DNA from: Pseudomonas marginalis
GTDB taxonomy: Bacteria > Pseudomonadota > Gammaproteobacteria > Pseudomonadales > Pseudomonadaceae
Direction of reading: 5' to 3'
Length of the DNA: 64,000 bases
Assembly (NCBI RefSeq): GCF_900105325.1
Contig: NZ_FNSU01000003.1
Location: 4,167,501-4,231,500 of the forward strand
The notes beneath the pieces were generated by a model. It searched no databases, was not told the DNA's origin, and was given only the letters and a program-made list of their open reading frames with translations. The translations under genes were made by a program, and so were the position numbers. Numbering within the stretch: the stretch's first letter is position 1; each line of letters begins with the position of its first letter. Shown one piece after another: positions 21,748-30,702 of the stretch.

Positions 21748-24588
21748 ATGACCCGCACCCATGAAATCCGCCCTGACCTGGACGAAGGCATCGACCGCAA
21801 GGTGCTGGCCCAATTGCGTGCGCGCTTCATGGCCCTCAATGAAGGTCGCATGGCTCGTGCCGTCGAAGGGCTGACGCCGCGCCAGCAAAGCGTGCTGACC
21901 CTGCTGCCGCTGTTTTTTCACGTCAATCACCCACTGTTGCCGGGGTATGTCTCAGGCAGCACGCCGGCCGGGCTGTCGAACTTCGAGCCCGACGCCCAGG
22001 CACTCACGGAAGCCCAGCGCCTGACCCGCTCGTTCTCTTACAAGCCGCGTCCGGTCAATCAACCCAAACCGATCCACGGTCTGTTCCTGATGGGCAGCCT
22101 CGGCACCCTCGCCCAGGCCGACCAGAGCGACATGGATGTGTGGGTGTGCCACGCACCCGACCTGGGCGAAAACGAGCTCGCGGAGCTGCGTAAAAAATGC
22201 CAACTGCTGGAAGCCTGGGCCCTGGGCATGGGCGCAGAAGCGCACTTCTTCCTGATTGAGCCGACGCGCTTTGTACTCGGCGAGCGCGACACCCAACTCA
22301 GCTCCGACGACTGCGGCACGACCCAGCATTACCTGTTGCTGGACGAGTTTTACCGCACAGCCATCTGGCTGGCCGGGCGTACGCCGATCTGGTGGCTGGT
22401 GCCGGTGTATGAAGAGGCCCGCTATGCGGAATTCACCCACACGCTGATCTCCAAGCGTTTTATCCGCGCCGATGAAACCCTCGACCTCGGCCACCTGGCG
22501 CGTATCCCTCCCGGTGAATTCATCGGTGCCGGGCTGTGGCAACTGTTCAAGGGCATCGAGTCGCCCTACAAGTCGGTGCTCAAGCTGCTATTGACCGAGG
22601 TCTACGCCAGCGAGCACCCGAACGTGCACTGCCTGAGCCTGCGCTTCAAGCGCGCGGTGTTCGCCAACCAGATGGACCTGGATGAGCTGGACCCGTACAT
22701 CGTGGTGTACCGCCGTATCGAGGAATATCTCAAGGCACGCAACGAGCCGGAGCGCCTGGAGCTGGTGCGTCGCGCCCTGTACCTGAAGGTCAACCGCAAG
22801 CTCAGCGCCGGTCAGCGCAGCACCAGTTGGCAGCGGCTGTTGCTGGAGCGCCTGGCCCACGAGTGGGGCTGGGACCAACGCCAACTGGCGCTGCTGGACA
22901 GCCGCAGCCAGTGGAAAGTGCGCCAGGTGGCCTCCGAGCGCCGCGCCCTGGTCAGCGAGCTGAACTACAGCTATCGCTTCCTGACCCAGTTCGCTCGTAC
23001 CGAACAGACCGTCAGCCTGATCAACAAGCGCGACCTCAATGTGCTGGGACGGCGCCTGTATGCCGCCTTTGAACGCAAGGCCGGCAAGGTTGAATTCATC
23101 AACCCCGGCATCGCCCCGGACCTGGCCGAAGACACCCTGACCCTGGTGCAATCGCCCAACCGCAAGGAGCCCGGCCAGCACCACTGGGGCCTGTACAACG
23201 GTAATCTCACGGCCCTGGAATGGGAGCACTTCGCGCCGATCAAGCGCAGCCGCGACCTGTTGGAAATGCTCACCTGGTGCCACCGCAACGGCGTCATCGA
23301 CAGCAGCACGCGCCTGGCGCTGCACCCCGGCACCAGCGACATGACCGAATTCGAGCTGTTCAACCTGCTGGGCAGCCTGCAGCAGGCTATCGCCCTGCCC
23401 CTGGCCAGCGTTGATGAAGCGCGCCTGCTGCGCTCGGCTGTGCCCGAGGAAGTGTTGCTGCTGATCAACGTCGGCGTCGACCCGCTCAAGCATCATCGCG
23501 ACCTGAATATCCTGATGACCACCGAGCGCACCGATTCCCTGAGCTATGCCGGTGTGCGAGACAACCTGGTACTGACCCTCGATCAGGTCACGCTCAACAG
23601 CTGGAACGAGGTGATGGTCAGCCGCTACGACGGCCCCCACGCCCTGCTCGATTGCCTGCGCGACTACCTCAATCAACTGCCGTCGGATCATCTGCCTCGG
23701 CTGCGGGTGCGCTGCTTCTGTCACAACCGCGCGCAGTTCATTGCCCAGCGAGTGGAAGAAATCTTCGACACCGCACAGAACCTGCTGCTGGGTCAGGGCA
23801 ATCACCGCTACTTGCTCCAGGTACAGCAGCACTATCACGTGATGGAGTTGATGCCCGGCCAGGCCTCCCACGTATCACTGGCGACCCAGGATGCGCTGGT
23901 CGCCTACCTCAGCGAAGAATTGGCCAGCTACAGCCCGCTGCACCTGGATGCCATGGCCCTGGAAGACCACGACCTGGCGCTGTTGCTGCCCATGGGCATG
24001 GCCGATTGCGTGCAAGTGTTCTACCGGGTCAACGAAGGCTTCGCCGAGCTGTATGTGCTGGATGAATTCAACGCGCTCTGGCAGCAACGCTTGCCGTTTC
24101 ATGATGAGCAGAGCCTGTTGGCGCCGTTGCAGCGCTTTTTGCAGTCGATCATCTATCGCCGGGAAGCACTGTCGCCCCTGGACACGCAACAACCGTTGGG
24201 TGAGGTGCAAATCTTGTACTACCAACTGCTGCCGTCAGGCAGCACGCGCGCGCGTGGGGTGGAGCCGCGGCCAGCCCCGCAGAACCCCGCGAACAAACCG
24301 TTTTATGACGTGCAGGCGATTATCGGCAAGGCGGCGCCGGGCCAGGTGGGCATTACCCTGTACTGCAATCAGCGGGAGTTTTCCGAGCTGGAGTTTGGCC
24401 ACCAACTGTTTGCGGTGGTCGCCCAGGAAATCGTCGGGCAACGCCGGGAAACCGAGCGCTACCGCTGCTACATCACCGACCTCGACCTGTCGGGGCTGCT
24501 CGGTGATGTGCAAAGCCCAAGCAATTTGTACCTGCGCTACAAGGCCGAGCTGGAGCTCGCGCTGAATGAGGCGCTGAGCCAGGTCTAG
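21748..24588 (+). CDS. cyaA: Class I adenylate cyclase
   Basis: A 946-residue cytosolic enzyme making cAMP from ATP. The N-terminal catalytic half has the class I hallmarks LFLMGSLGTLAQADQSDMDVW (G-S plus D-x-D nucleotidyltransferase signature, about residues 112-132) and a histidine-rich region; the C-terminal half is regulatory. Length is somewhat above E. coli CyaA (848). cAMP feeds the CRP homologue Vfr in pseudomonads. It ends in a 4-bp CTAG overlap with rnk on the other strand. The start at 21748 is the first ATG of the frame. Confidence 0.95.
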   Translation: MTRTHEIRPDLDEGIDRKVLAQLRARFMALNEGRMARAVEGLTPRQQSVLTLLPLFFHVNHPLLPGYVSGSTPAGLSNFEPDAQALTEAQRLTRSFSYKPRPVNQPKPIHGLFLMGSLGTLAQADQSDMDVWVCHAPDLGENELAELRKKCQLLEAWALGMGAEAHFFLIEPTRFVLGERDTQLSSDDCGTTQHYLLLDEFYRTAIWLAGRTPIWWLVPVYEEARYAEFTHTLISKRFIRADETLDLGHLARIPPGEFIGAGLWQLFKGIESPYKSVLKLLLTEVYASEHPNVHCLSLRFKRAVFANQMDLDELDPYIVVYRRIEEYLKARNEPERLELVRRALYLKVNRKLSAGQRSTSWQRLLLERLAHEWGWDQRQLALLDSRSQWKVRQVASERRALVSELNYSYRFLTQFARTEQTVSLINKRDLNVLGRRLYAAFERKAGKVEFINPGIAPDLAEDTLTLVQSPNRKEPGQHHWGLYNGNLTALEWEHFAPIKRSRDLLEMLTWCHRNGVIDSSTRLALHPGTSDMTEFELFNLLGSLQQAIALPLASVDEARLLRSAVPEEVLLLINVGVDPLKHHRDLNILMTTERTDSLSYAGVRDNLVLTLDQVTLNSWNEVMVSRYDGPHALLDCLRDYLNQLPSDHLPRLRVRCFCHNRAQFIAQRVEEIFDTAQNLLLGQGNHRYLLQVQQHYHVMELMPGQASHVSLATQDALVAYLSEELASYSPLHLDAMALEDHDLALLLPMGMADCVQVFYRVNEGFAELYVLDEFNALWQQRLPFHDEQSLLAPLQRFLQSIIYRREALSPLDTQQPLGEVQILYYQLLPSGSTRARGVEPRPAPQNPANKPFYDVQAIIGKAAPGQVGITLYCNQREFSELEFGHQLFAVVAQEIVGQRRETERYRCYITDLDLSGLLGDVQSPSNLYLRYKAELELALNEALSQV

Positions 24589-24995
24589 AGAGGGAAGGCG
24601 CCGCCATCCTTGGGCTGACCCTCAACACTGAGCAGCTCAAGCTTGAGGGTCTTGCCGCCCGGTGCCGGCCAATCGATGTGCTGCCCTACCTGCAGGCCAA
24701 GCAAGGCACTGCCCACCGGGGCCAGGACCGAAATCTTGCCTTCATCGGCATTCGCATCTTTCGGGTAGACCAGGGTCAGGTGGTAGTCCTTGCCGCTGCC
24801 TTGCTCACGGCAATGCACACTGGAGTTCATGGTCACGACCGTTGCAGGCACTTCATCGTGGCCAACCACTTCTTCGGCGCGGTCGAGTTCGGCTTGCAGT
24901 GCAATAACGCCCGGCTGCGTCTCGTCCATACGGTCGATCAATTGCTCAAGACGCTGCACATCAAGACGGGTGAGGATGATGGAAGGTGCGGTCAT
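24585..24995 (-). CDS. rnk: Rnk, nucleoside diphosphate kinase regulator (GreA/GreB-like)
   Basis: A 136-residue protein with an N-terminal short helical hairpin (LTRLDVQRLEQLIDRMD) and a C-terminal GreA/B-type FKBP-like domain (VVTMNSSVHC, HLTLVYPKDAN, ISVLAPVGSALLGLQVG). Rnk binds RNA polymerase near the secondary channel and was first described as a regulator of nucleoside diphosphate kinase and alginate synthesis. Convergent with cyaA, sharing a 4-bp CTAG at both stops. Confidence 0.92.
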   Translation of the reverse strand: MTAPSIILTRLDVQRLEQLIDRMDETQPGVIALQAELDRAEEVVGHDEVPATVVTMNSSVHCREQGSGKDYHLTLVYPKDANADEGKISVLAPVGSALLGLQVGQHIDWPAPGGKTLKLELLSVEGQPKDGGAFPL

Positions 24996-25032
24996 GATTC
25001 AGGCAGACTCCTTTTTTCTGCACAAAAAAGCA

Positions 25033-25059
25033 AAACCCCGCCAGGAAAAGGCGGGGTTC
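25033..25059 (-). terminator. Intrinsic terminator of cyaY-DUF1289 unit
   Basis: Stem AACCCCGCC / GGCGGGGTT with an A-rich loop. On the minus strand it is followed by TTGCTTTTTTG. It lies about 70 bp after the DUF1289 stop and 40 bp before rnk. Confidence 0.75.
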
Positions 25060-25126
25060 TCACGGGCCTCGATGAGTTGAGGCGTATCCGGACACTACCA
25101 CAGCACCGTAAATAAACAAGACGGGC

Positions 25127-25345
25127 TCAAGGCGCGGCCTTGCGTTGCTCGGCCTGGGCCACGATCACTCGGCGCCGCTGATCATCGGCGGAGCGCCATT
25201 CACGGATGTCTTCCACATGGCGGAAGCAGCCGAGGCAGACTTTTTGCTCGTCCAGGCGACACAAACTGATACAAGGTGACGGCACCGCCGGGCTGACATT
25301 ACTGAACAGCGGCTTGGGCGGGCGTACAGGCGCAGGCTGGGTCAC
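25127..25345 (-). CDS. DUF1289 family protein
   Basis: A 72-residue protein with the DUF1289 cysteine pattern SPCISLCRLDEQKVCLGCFRHVEDI (C-x3-C-x7-C-x2-C), likely a small zinc- or iron-binding module. It starts with GTG at 25343-25345, 2 bp after the cyaY stop, so translation should be coupled. The pairing with frataxin CyaY suggests but does not show a link to iron-sulfur metabolism. Confidence 0.85.
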   Translation of the reverse strand: MTQPAPVRPPKPLFSNVSPAVPSPCISLCRLDEQKVCLGCFRHVEDIREWRSADDQRRRVIVAQAEQRKAAP

Positions 25346-25347
25346 GG

Positions 25348-25680
25348 TCAGATCTCGTCGAAATCCAGCTCGGCGCCGGTATATTCGTGGACCAGGCGCG
25401 CGAGCATCTCGCCCAGCAACTCTTCACTCTTGTCACACTGCCATTTGCCGCTTTCTTCGTCGTAGTCGAAGTGGACGCCACCGGAGCGCGCCGCCAGCCA
25501 CAGCTGACGCAGCGGCTCCTGGCGGCTGAAGATCAGTTGCTGGCCACTCTCGAACTTGACGGTCAGCACACCGGCCGAGTTTTCCAGATCCACATCCAGG
25601 TCGCTGTCGTCGAAAATATCTTCCAGCTTCTCTTGGGTGGCATCCACCAGGTCGTGAAAACGGGCTTCGGTCAAACTCAT
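25348..25680 (-). CDS. cyaY: Frataxin CyaY
   Basis: A 110-residue frataxin. The acidic first helix (DDSDLDVDLENSAGVLTV) and the beta-sheet motifs QLIFSRQEPLRQLWLA are characteristic. It binds iron and modulates iron-sulfur cluster assembly with IscS. It is divergent from the lptM-lysA operon and co-transcribed with the DUF1289 gene. Length is normal (E. coli 106). Confidence 0.95.
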   Translation of the reverse strand: MSLTEARFHDLVDATQEKLEDIFDDSDLDVDLENSAGVLTVKFESGQQLIFSRQEPLRQLWLAARSGGVHFDYDEESGKWQCDKSEELLGEMLARLVHEYTGAELDFDEI

Positions 25681-25918
25681 TGTGGCAACCTCGAAAGTGT
25701 CTGGTTTTGCTCAAGCGCCGCACGATACGGGCGAGCCCCGCCGATTGCAAAGGATACCGATTTCAACACGATTGACGGCGTGAAATATCCTCAACCAGCG
25801 TAGTCCGCTTCCCGACCATCTCGGCAAACCCCCGCCGGACGGGTATTTCAGCGCATAGGCAAGCTGGCGGGTGGTCGGTATACTCGGGCGCAATTAATGC
25901 ATATTCAAGGATTTCGCC

Positions 25919-26089
25919 ATGAAGCGCCTGATCTCTTCCCTTGCTGCGCTCGTCGCGGTCGCTTGCCTCGTTAGTGCCTGTGGTCAAAAAGGCCCGCTGT
26001 ACCTGCCCGATGACAGCAAAGACCCGAATGAACAGGCGCAATCGTCGCAAAAGCCCTCCAAAGCGCATAAGCACGACACCTACGAATAA
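25919..26089 (+). CDS. lptM: LptM (YifL/LppL) small lipoprotein
   Basis: A 56-residue lipoprotein too short for most gene callers: MKRLISSLAALVAVACLV then SACGQKGPLYLP. The lipobox is followed by the G-Q-K-G-P-L-Y-x-P motif of the YifL/LptM family. In E. coli LptM binds the LptD/LptE LPS translocon and helps its oxidative maturation. Always upstream of lysA/dapF in gamma-proteobacteria, as here (10 bp before lysA). The C-terminal tail is polar and probably disordered. Confidence 0.9.
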   Translation: MKRLISSLAALVAVACLVSACGQKGPLYLPDDSKDPNEQAQSSQKPSKAHKHDTYE

Positions 26090-26098
26090 GGGAGCTCC

Positions 26099-27346
26099 AT
26101 GGACGCTTTTAACTACCGGGACGGCGAGCTGTTCGCGGAAGGCGTGGCGTTGTCCGCGATTGCCCAGCGCTTTGGTACCCCGACCTACGTGTACTCCCGT
26201 GCGCATATCGAAGCCCAATACCGCTCGTTCACCGACCCTCTCGATGGCGTACCGCACCTGGTGTGCTACGCAGTCAAGGCCAACTCCAACCTGGGTGTAC
26301 TGAATGTCCTGGCGCGTCTGGGCGCCGGTTTCGACATCGTCTCCCGTGGCGAGCTGGAACGGGTACTGGCCGCCGGCGGCCAGGCTGACAAGATCGTGTT
26401 CTCCGGCGTCGGCAAGAGCCGCGAAGACATGCGCCGGGCCCTGGAAGTCGGCGTACATTGCTTCAACGTAGAGTCCACCGACGAGCTGGAACGCCTGCAA
26501 GTCGTCGCGGCCGAGATGGGTGTTCGTGCGCCGATCTCCTTGCGCGTCAACCCGGACGTCGATGCCGGCACCCACCCGTACATTTCCACCGGTCTCAAAG
26601 AGAACAAGTTCGGCATCGCCATTGCCGACGCCGAAGACGTGTACATCCGTGCCGCCCAGCTGCCGAACCTGGAAGTGCTGGGTGTCGACTGCCATATCGG
26701 CTCGCAACTGACCACACTGCCGCCGTTCCTGGATGCCCTCGACCGCCTGCTGGCATTGATCGACCGCCTGGGCGAATGCGGCATCTACCTGCACCACATC
26801 GACCTCGGTGGTGGCGTGGGCGTGCGTTATCGCGATGAAGAGCCACCGGCGATCGCCGACTATATCCAGGCCGTGCGCGAGCGCATCGAAGGCCGCGACC
26901 TGACGCTGATGTTCGAGCCGGGGCGCTATATCGTCGCCAACGCCGGCGTGCTGCTGACCCAGGTCGAGTACCTCAAGCACACCGAGCACAAGGACTTCGC
27001 CATCGTCGATGCGGCGATGAACGACCTGATCCGCCCGGCGCTGTACCAGGCCTGGATGAATGTCACCGCGGTGACGCCTCGCAACAGCGAAGCACGCGCC
27101 TATGACATCGTCGGCCCGATCTGCGAGACCGGCGACTTCCTGGCCAAGGATCGTCAACTGGCCCTGGAAGAAGGCGACCTGCTGGCCGTGCATTCGGCCG
27201 GTGCCTACGGGTTTGTCATGAGTTCCAACTACAACACCCGCGGACGTACCGCCGAGGTGTTGGTGGACGGTGATCAAGCGTTGGAAGTGCGTCGCCGCGA
27301 GACGGTAGCCGAGTTGTATGCTGGCGAAAGCCTGCTGCCGGAGTAA
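26099..27346 (+). CDS. lysA: Diaminopimelate decarboxylase
   Basis: A 415-residue fold-III PLP enzyme making L-lysine from meso-diaminopimelate. The PLP lysine is K60 in CYAVKANSNL; the HIDLGGGVGV and GPICETGD motifs (substrate cysteine) and FEPGRYIVANAG are present. GGGAG at 26089-26093 precedes the ATG at 26099. Part of lptM-lysA-dapF-DUF484-xerC-HAD with 3 bp to dapF. A large open frame on the opposite strand is only a composition effect. Confidence 0.97.
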   Translation: MDAFNYRDGELFAEGVALSAIAQRFGTPTYVYSRAHIEAQYRSFTDPLDGVPHLVCYAVKANSNLGVLNVLARLGAGFDIVSRGELERVLAAGGQADKIVFSGVGKSREDMRRALEVGVHCFNVESTDELERLQVVAAEMGVRAPISLRVNPDVDAGTHPYISTGLKENKFGIAIADAEDVYIRAAQLPNLEVLGVDCHIGSQLTTLPPFLDALDRLLALIDRLGECGIYLHHIDLGGGVGVRYRDEEPPAIADYIQAVRERIEGRDLTLMFEPGRYIVANAGVLLTQVEYLKHTEHKDFAIVDAAMNDLIRPALYQAWMNVTAVTPRNSEARAYDIVGPICETGDFLAKDRQLALEEGDLLAVHSAGAYGFVMSSNYNTRGRTAEVLVDGDQALEVRRRETVAELYAGESLLPE

Positions 27347-27349
27347 GCC

Positions 27350-28180
27350 ATGCTGCTGCGTTTTACCAAGATGCACGGGCTGGGCAATGATTTCATGGTC
27401 CTCGACCTGGTCAGCCAGCACGCGCACATCCTGCCCAAGCACGCTAAACAGTGGGGCGACCGGCATACCGGGATTGGCTTCGACCAATTGCTGATCGTCG
27501 AGGCGCCAAGCAACCCGGAGGTGGATTTCCGTTATCGGATCTTCAACTCCGACGGCTCCGAAGTGGAACAGTGCGGCAACGGTGCGCGCTGCTTTGCACG
27601 CTTTGTGCTGGACAAGCGCCTGACCGCCAAGCGGCAGATTCGCGTCGAGACCAAGAGCGGCGTGATCGAGCTGGATATCCGCAGCGACGGCCAGATCAGC
27701 GTCAACATGGGCGCGCCGCGCCTGGTGCCGGCGGATATTCCGTTCCAGGCGACCGAGCAGGCCGCCAGCTACCCGCTGGACGTTGACGGCCAGACCGTCG
27801 ACATCGCTGCCGTGTCCATGGGCAACCCCCATGCGGTGCTACGGGTCAACGACATCAACACTGCCCCCGTGCATGAACTGGGGCCGAAGATCGAACACCA
27901 CCCGCGCTTTCCGGCGCGGGTCAATGTGGGTTTCCTGCAGGTGATCGACCGTTCCCGCGCGCAATTGCGCGTGTGGGAACGCGGCGCCGGCGAAACCCAG
28001 GCCTGCGGTACCGGTGCTTGCGCCGCTGCCGTGGCCGCGATCAGCCAGGGGTGGATGGATTCGCCCCTGTTGATCGACCTGCCCGGTGGACGCCTGTCCA
28101 TCGAGTGGGCAGGCCCTGGCCACCCGGTGATGATGACCGGGCCGGCCTCGCGCGTATACGAAGGACAGGTCCGTCTATGA
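27350..28180 (+). CDS. dapF: Diaminopimelate epimerase
   Basis: A 276-residue enzyme that converts LL- to meso-diaminopimelate for lysine and peptidoglycan. The two catalytic cysteines are in EQCGNGARCF (C75) and ETQACGTGAC (about residue 220), and KMHGLGNDF is the usual N-terminal motif. Starts 3 bp after lysA. Confidence 0.97.
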   Translation: MLLRFTKMHGLGNDFMVLDLVSQHAHILPKHAKQWGDRHTGIGFDQLLIVEAPSNPEVDFRYRIFNSDGSEVEQCGNGARCFARFVLDKRLTAKRQIRVETKSGVIELDIRSDGQISVNMGAPRLVPADIPFQATEQAASYPLDVDGQTVDIAAVSMGNPHAVLRVNDINTAPVHELGPKIEHHPRFPARVNVGFLQVIDRSRAQLRVWERGAGETQACGTGACAAAVAAISQGWMDSPLLIDLPGGRLSIEWAGPGHPVMMTGPASRVYEGQVRL

Positions 28181-28193
28181 GTGAGCCAAGCCA

Positions 28194-28913
28194 ATGACCG
28201 ATAAGCCTCAAGTACCCGCACAAGCAACTACCCCGAGCGAAAGTCTGGAGGCCGCTGCCGTCGCGGCGTACCTTGAGGCTAATCCGGACTTCTTCGTCGA
28301 ACACGAAGAACTGCTCCCGGCCCTGCGCATCCCCCACCAGCGCGGCGACACCGTGTCGTTGGTGGAGCGACAGATGAAGATCCTGCGCGAGCGCAATATC
28401 GAAATGCGCCACAAGCTCTCGCACCTGATGGATGTCGCCCGCGACAACGACCGTCTATTCGAGAAAACCCGCCGTCTGATTCTTACCCTGATGGACGCCA
28501 CCAGCCTGGAAGAAACGGTCATCGCCGTGGAAGACAGCCTGCGCCAGGACTTCCAGGTGCCGTTTGTCAGCCTGATCCTGTTCAGCGACAACCCGATGCC
28601 GGTGGGTCGCTGGGTCAGTGGCGGCGACGCGCAAACCGCGATCGGCGGCCTGCTTTCCGAAGGCAAGACCATCAGCGGCACTCTGCGCGAGCACGAGCTG
28701 GACTTCCTGTTCGGCGCCGAACAGCGCAAGCAGATCGGCTCTACCGCCGTCGTCGCTCTCAGCCATCAAGGCCTGCACGGCGTCCTGGCCATCGCCAGCC
28801 GCGATCCCGCGCACTACAAGAGCTCGGTGGGCACTTTGTTCCTCACCTATATCGCCGAAGTACTGGGCCGCGTCCTTCCGCGCCACACCACCGCCCTGCG
28901 CGCGGTGCGCTAG
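28194..28913 (+). CDS. DUF484 (GAF-like) family protein
   Basis: A 239-residue protein. After a polar N-terminus comes VAAYLEANPDFFVEHEELL, the DUF484 signature, then a coiled coil (about 60-95) and a GAF-like sensory domain. The family always lies between dapF and xerC in pseudomonads and some other gamma-proteobacteria; function is unknown. The ATG at 28194 follows dapF by 13 bp and its stop is 2 bp before xerC. Confidence 0.88.
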   Translation: MTDKPQVPAQATTPSESLEAAAVAAYLEANPDFFVEHEELLPALRIPHQRGDTVSLVERQMKILRERNIEMRHKLSHLMDVARDNDRLFEKTRRLILTLMDATSLEETVIAVEDSLRQDFQVPFVSLILFSDNPMPVGRWVSGGDAQTAIGGLLSEGKTISGTLREHELDFLFGAEQRKQIGSTAVVALSHQGLHGVLAIASRDPAHYKSSVGTLFLTYIAEVLGRVLPRHTTALRAVR

Positions 28914-28915
28914 CC

Positions 28916-29815
28916 ATGGAACGGCAACTGGACGCTTACTGCGCTCACCTGCGTAACGAGCGCCAGGTGTCACCCCATACCCTGGAGGCTTACCGACGGG
29001 ACTTGAACAAGGTCCTGGCGTATTGCGAAAAACAGCAGGTCACCAGCTGGAAGACCCTGGATATCCAGGGCCTGCGCAGCCTGATCGCACGGCTGCACCA
29101 GGCGGGCCAGTCCTCGCGCAGTCTGTCGCGCCTGCTGTCGGCGGTGCGTGGCCTGTATCACTACCTCAATCGCGAAGGCCTCTGCGACCACGACCCGGCC
29201 AGCGGCCTGTCCCCGCCGAAAGGCGAACGACGCCTGCCCAAGACCCTGGACACCGACCGTGCCCTGCAATTGCTCGATGGCGCCGTGGAGGACGATTTCC
29301 TCGCCCATCGCGACCAGGCGATCCTCGAACTGTTCTACTCTTCAGGCCTGCGCCTATCGGAGCTGACGGGCCTGAACCTCGATCAACTGGACCTGGCCGA
29401 CGGCCTGGTGCAAGTGCTCGGCAAAGGCAGCAAGACTCGGGTGCTGCCGGTAGGCAGGAAAGCCCGCGAAGCCCTGCAACTGTGGCTGCCGCTGCGCGCC
29501 CTGGCCAACCCGGTGGACGACGCGGTGTTTATCAGCCAGCAAGGGCGGCGCCTGGGGCCGCGCGCCATCCAGGTACGGGTCAAGGCTGCCGGCGAGCGCG
29601 AGCTGGGGCAGAACCTGCATCCACATATGCTGCGGCACTCCTTTGCCAGCCATATGCTGGAATCGTCCCAGGACCTGCGCGCCGTGCAGGAACTGCTTGG
29701 CCATTCCGACATCAAGACCACGCAGATCTATACCCATCTGGACTTCCAGCACCTGGCAACGGTCTACGACAGCGCCCATCCACGGGCCAAACGCATCAAG
29801 GACGGCGACTCATGA
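28916..29815 (+). CDS. xerC: Tyrosine recombinase XerC
   Basis: A 299-residue recombinase that, with XerD, resolves chromosome dimers at dif. The N-terminal SAM-like core-binding domain spans about 1-85. Catalytic residues are visible: R in SSGLRLSELTG, K in GKGSKTRVLPV, H-x-x-R in HMLRHSFASHML, H in LGHSDIKTT and nucleophile Y in IYTHLD. Known as sss in pseudomonads, where it affects root colonisation. Its stop overlaps the next ATG (ATGA). Confidence 0.96.
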   Translation: MERQLDAYCAHLRNERQVSPHTLEAYRRDLNKVLAYCEKQQVTSWKTLDIQGLRSLIARLHQAGQSSRSLSRLLSAVRGLYHYLNREGLCDHDPASGLSPPKGERRLPKTLDTDRALQLLDGAVEDDFLAHRDQAILELFYSSGLRLSELTGLNLDQLDLADGLVQVLGKGSKTRVLPVGRKAREALQLWLPLRALANPVDDAVFISQQGRRLGPRAIQVRVKAAGERELGQNLHPHMLRHSFASHMLESSQDLRAVQELLGHSDIKTTQIYTHLDFQHLATVYDSAHPRAKRIKDGDS

Positions 29816-30507
29816 ACATCAAGCTGATCACCTTCGACCTGGACGACACGCTCTGGGACAACGTACCCGTCATCATCAGCGCCGAAGCGTCGATGCGCGA
29901 ATGGCTGGCCACCCATGCCGCCAAGGTGGGCGACCTGCCCCTGGAGCATTTCGCCAGCCTGCGCCAACAGGTGCTGCAACGGCATCCCGAACTCAAACAC
30001 CGCATCAGTATCCTGCGCCATCGGGTGTTGATACATGCGTTTGAAGAGGCCGGTTATCCACAGCCTGAGGCCACGGAAATGGCCGATGTGTGTTTCGAAG
30101 CGTTCATTCACGCCCGCCATCAGCTCACGCCTTTCCCTGAGGCCGAGCCGATGCTGCAAGCGCTGCGCCAGCACTTTCTGCTGGGTGTGATCACCAATGG
30201 CAATGCCGATGTGCAGCGTGTTGGCCTGGCGGACTACTTTCACTTTGCGCTACGCGCTGAAGATATTGGCATCGCCAAGCCGGATGCGCGGCTGTTCCAG
30301 GAAGCGCTGCAGCGCGGCGGAGTAGATGCCAGTGCGGCGGTGCATGTTGGCGACCACCCCGGGGACGACATTGCCGGGGCTCAGCAGGCGGGGCTGCGGG
30401 CAGTGTGGTTCAACCCGTCGGGCAAGGTGTGGGAAGGGGATAAACTCCCGGATGCACAGATTCGCAGCCTGACGGAGTTGCCGGAGTTACTTCGCAGCTG
30501 GCAGTAA
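29812..30507 (+). CDS. HAD family hydrolase (YigB-like)
   Basis: A 231-residue HAD phosphatase. Motif I is FDLDDTLWD (nucleophile D11), motif II is GVITNGNADV, motif III K in IAKPDARLF, and motif IV GDHPGDDIAGA. It resembles E. coli YigB, a flavin mononucleotide phosphatase in the same dapF-yigA-xerC-yigB operon. Overlaps xerC by 4 bp. A REP doublet follows. Confidence 0.88.
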   Translation: MNIKLITFDLDDTLWDNVPVIISAEASMREWLATHAAKVGDLPLEHFASLRQQVLQRHPELKHRISILRHRVLIHAFEEAGYPQPEATEMADVCFEAFIHARHQLTPFPEAEPMLQALRQHFLLGVITNGNADVQRVGLADYFHFALRAEDIGIAKPDARLFQEALQRGGVDASAAVHVGDHPGDDIAGAQQAGLRAVWFNPSGKVWEGDKLPDAQIRSLTELPELLRSWQ

Positions 30508-30523
30508 CACGGGTGAGAAAAAT

Positions 30524-30611
30524 GTGGGAGGGGGCTTGCTCCCGATAGCGGTGTATCAGTCTCCAGATGTATTGACTGACCTACTGTAATCGGGAGCAAG
30601 CCCCCTCCCAC
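30524..30611. repeat. REP doublet (REPIN)
   Basis: Inverted copies of the GTGGGAGGGGGCTTGCTCCC palindrome (30524-30543 and 30592-30611) with a divergent middle. It lies after the HAD gene and before sutA, which is on the opposite strand, and may stop transcripts from both sides. Confidence 0.85.
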
Positions 30612-30655
30612 ACTTGATTGGGGGTAACCTGTAGCCGGTTATTACAGGCATGAAA

Positions 30656-30681
30656 AAACCCGCAGCGACGGCGGGCTTTTT
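30656..30681 (-). terminator. Intrinsic terminator of sutA
   Basis: Stem AAGCCCGC / GCGGGTTTT (with the loop CGTCGCT) on the minus strand, followed by TTTTTTCAT. About 22 bp after the sutA stop. Confidence 0.75.
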
Positions 30682-30702
30682 CTTACAAGCAGGTGGCTGA
30701 CC

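Noticed and set aside
25763..27832. 689-codon open frame on the minus strand across lptM-lysA-dapF
   Set aside because: It is antisense to lysA and dapF, whose motifs are unmistakable; its product is rich in H, Q, V and G as expected from reverse reading of GC-rich codons, and has no ribosome site.
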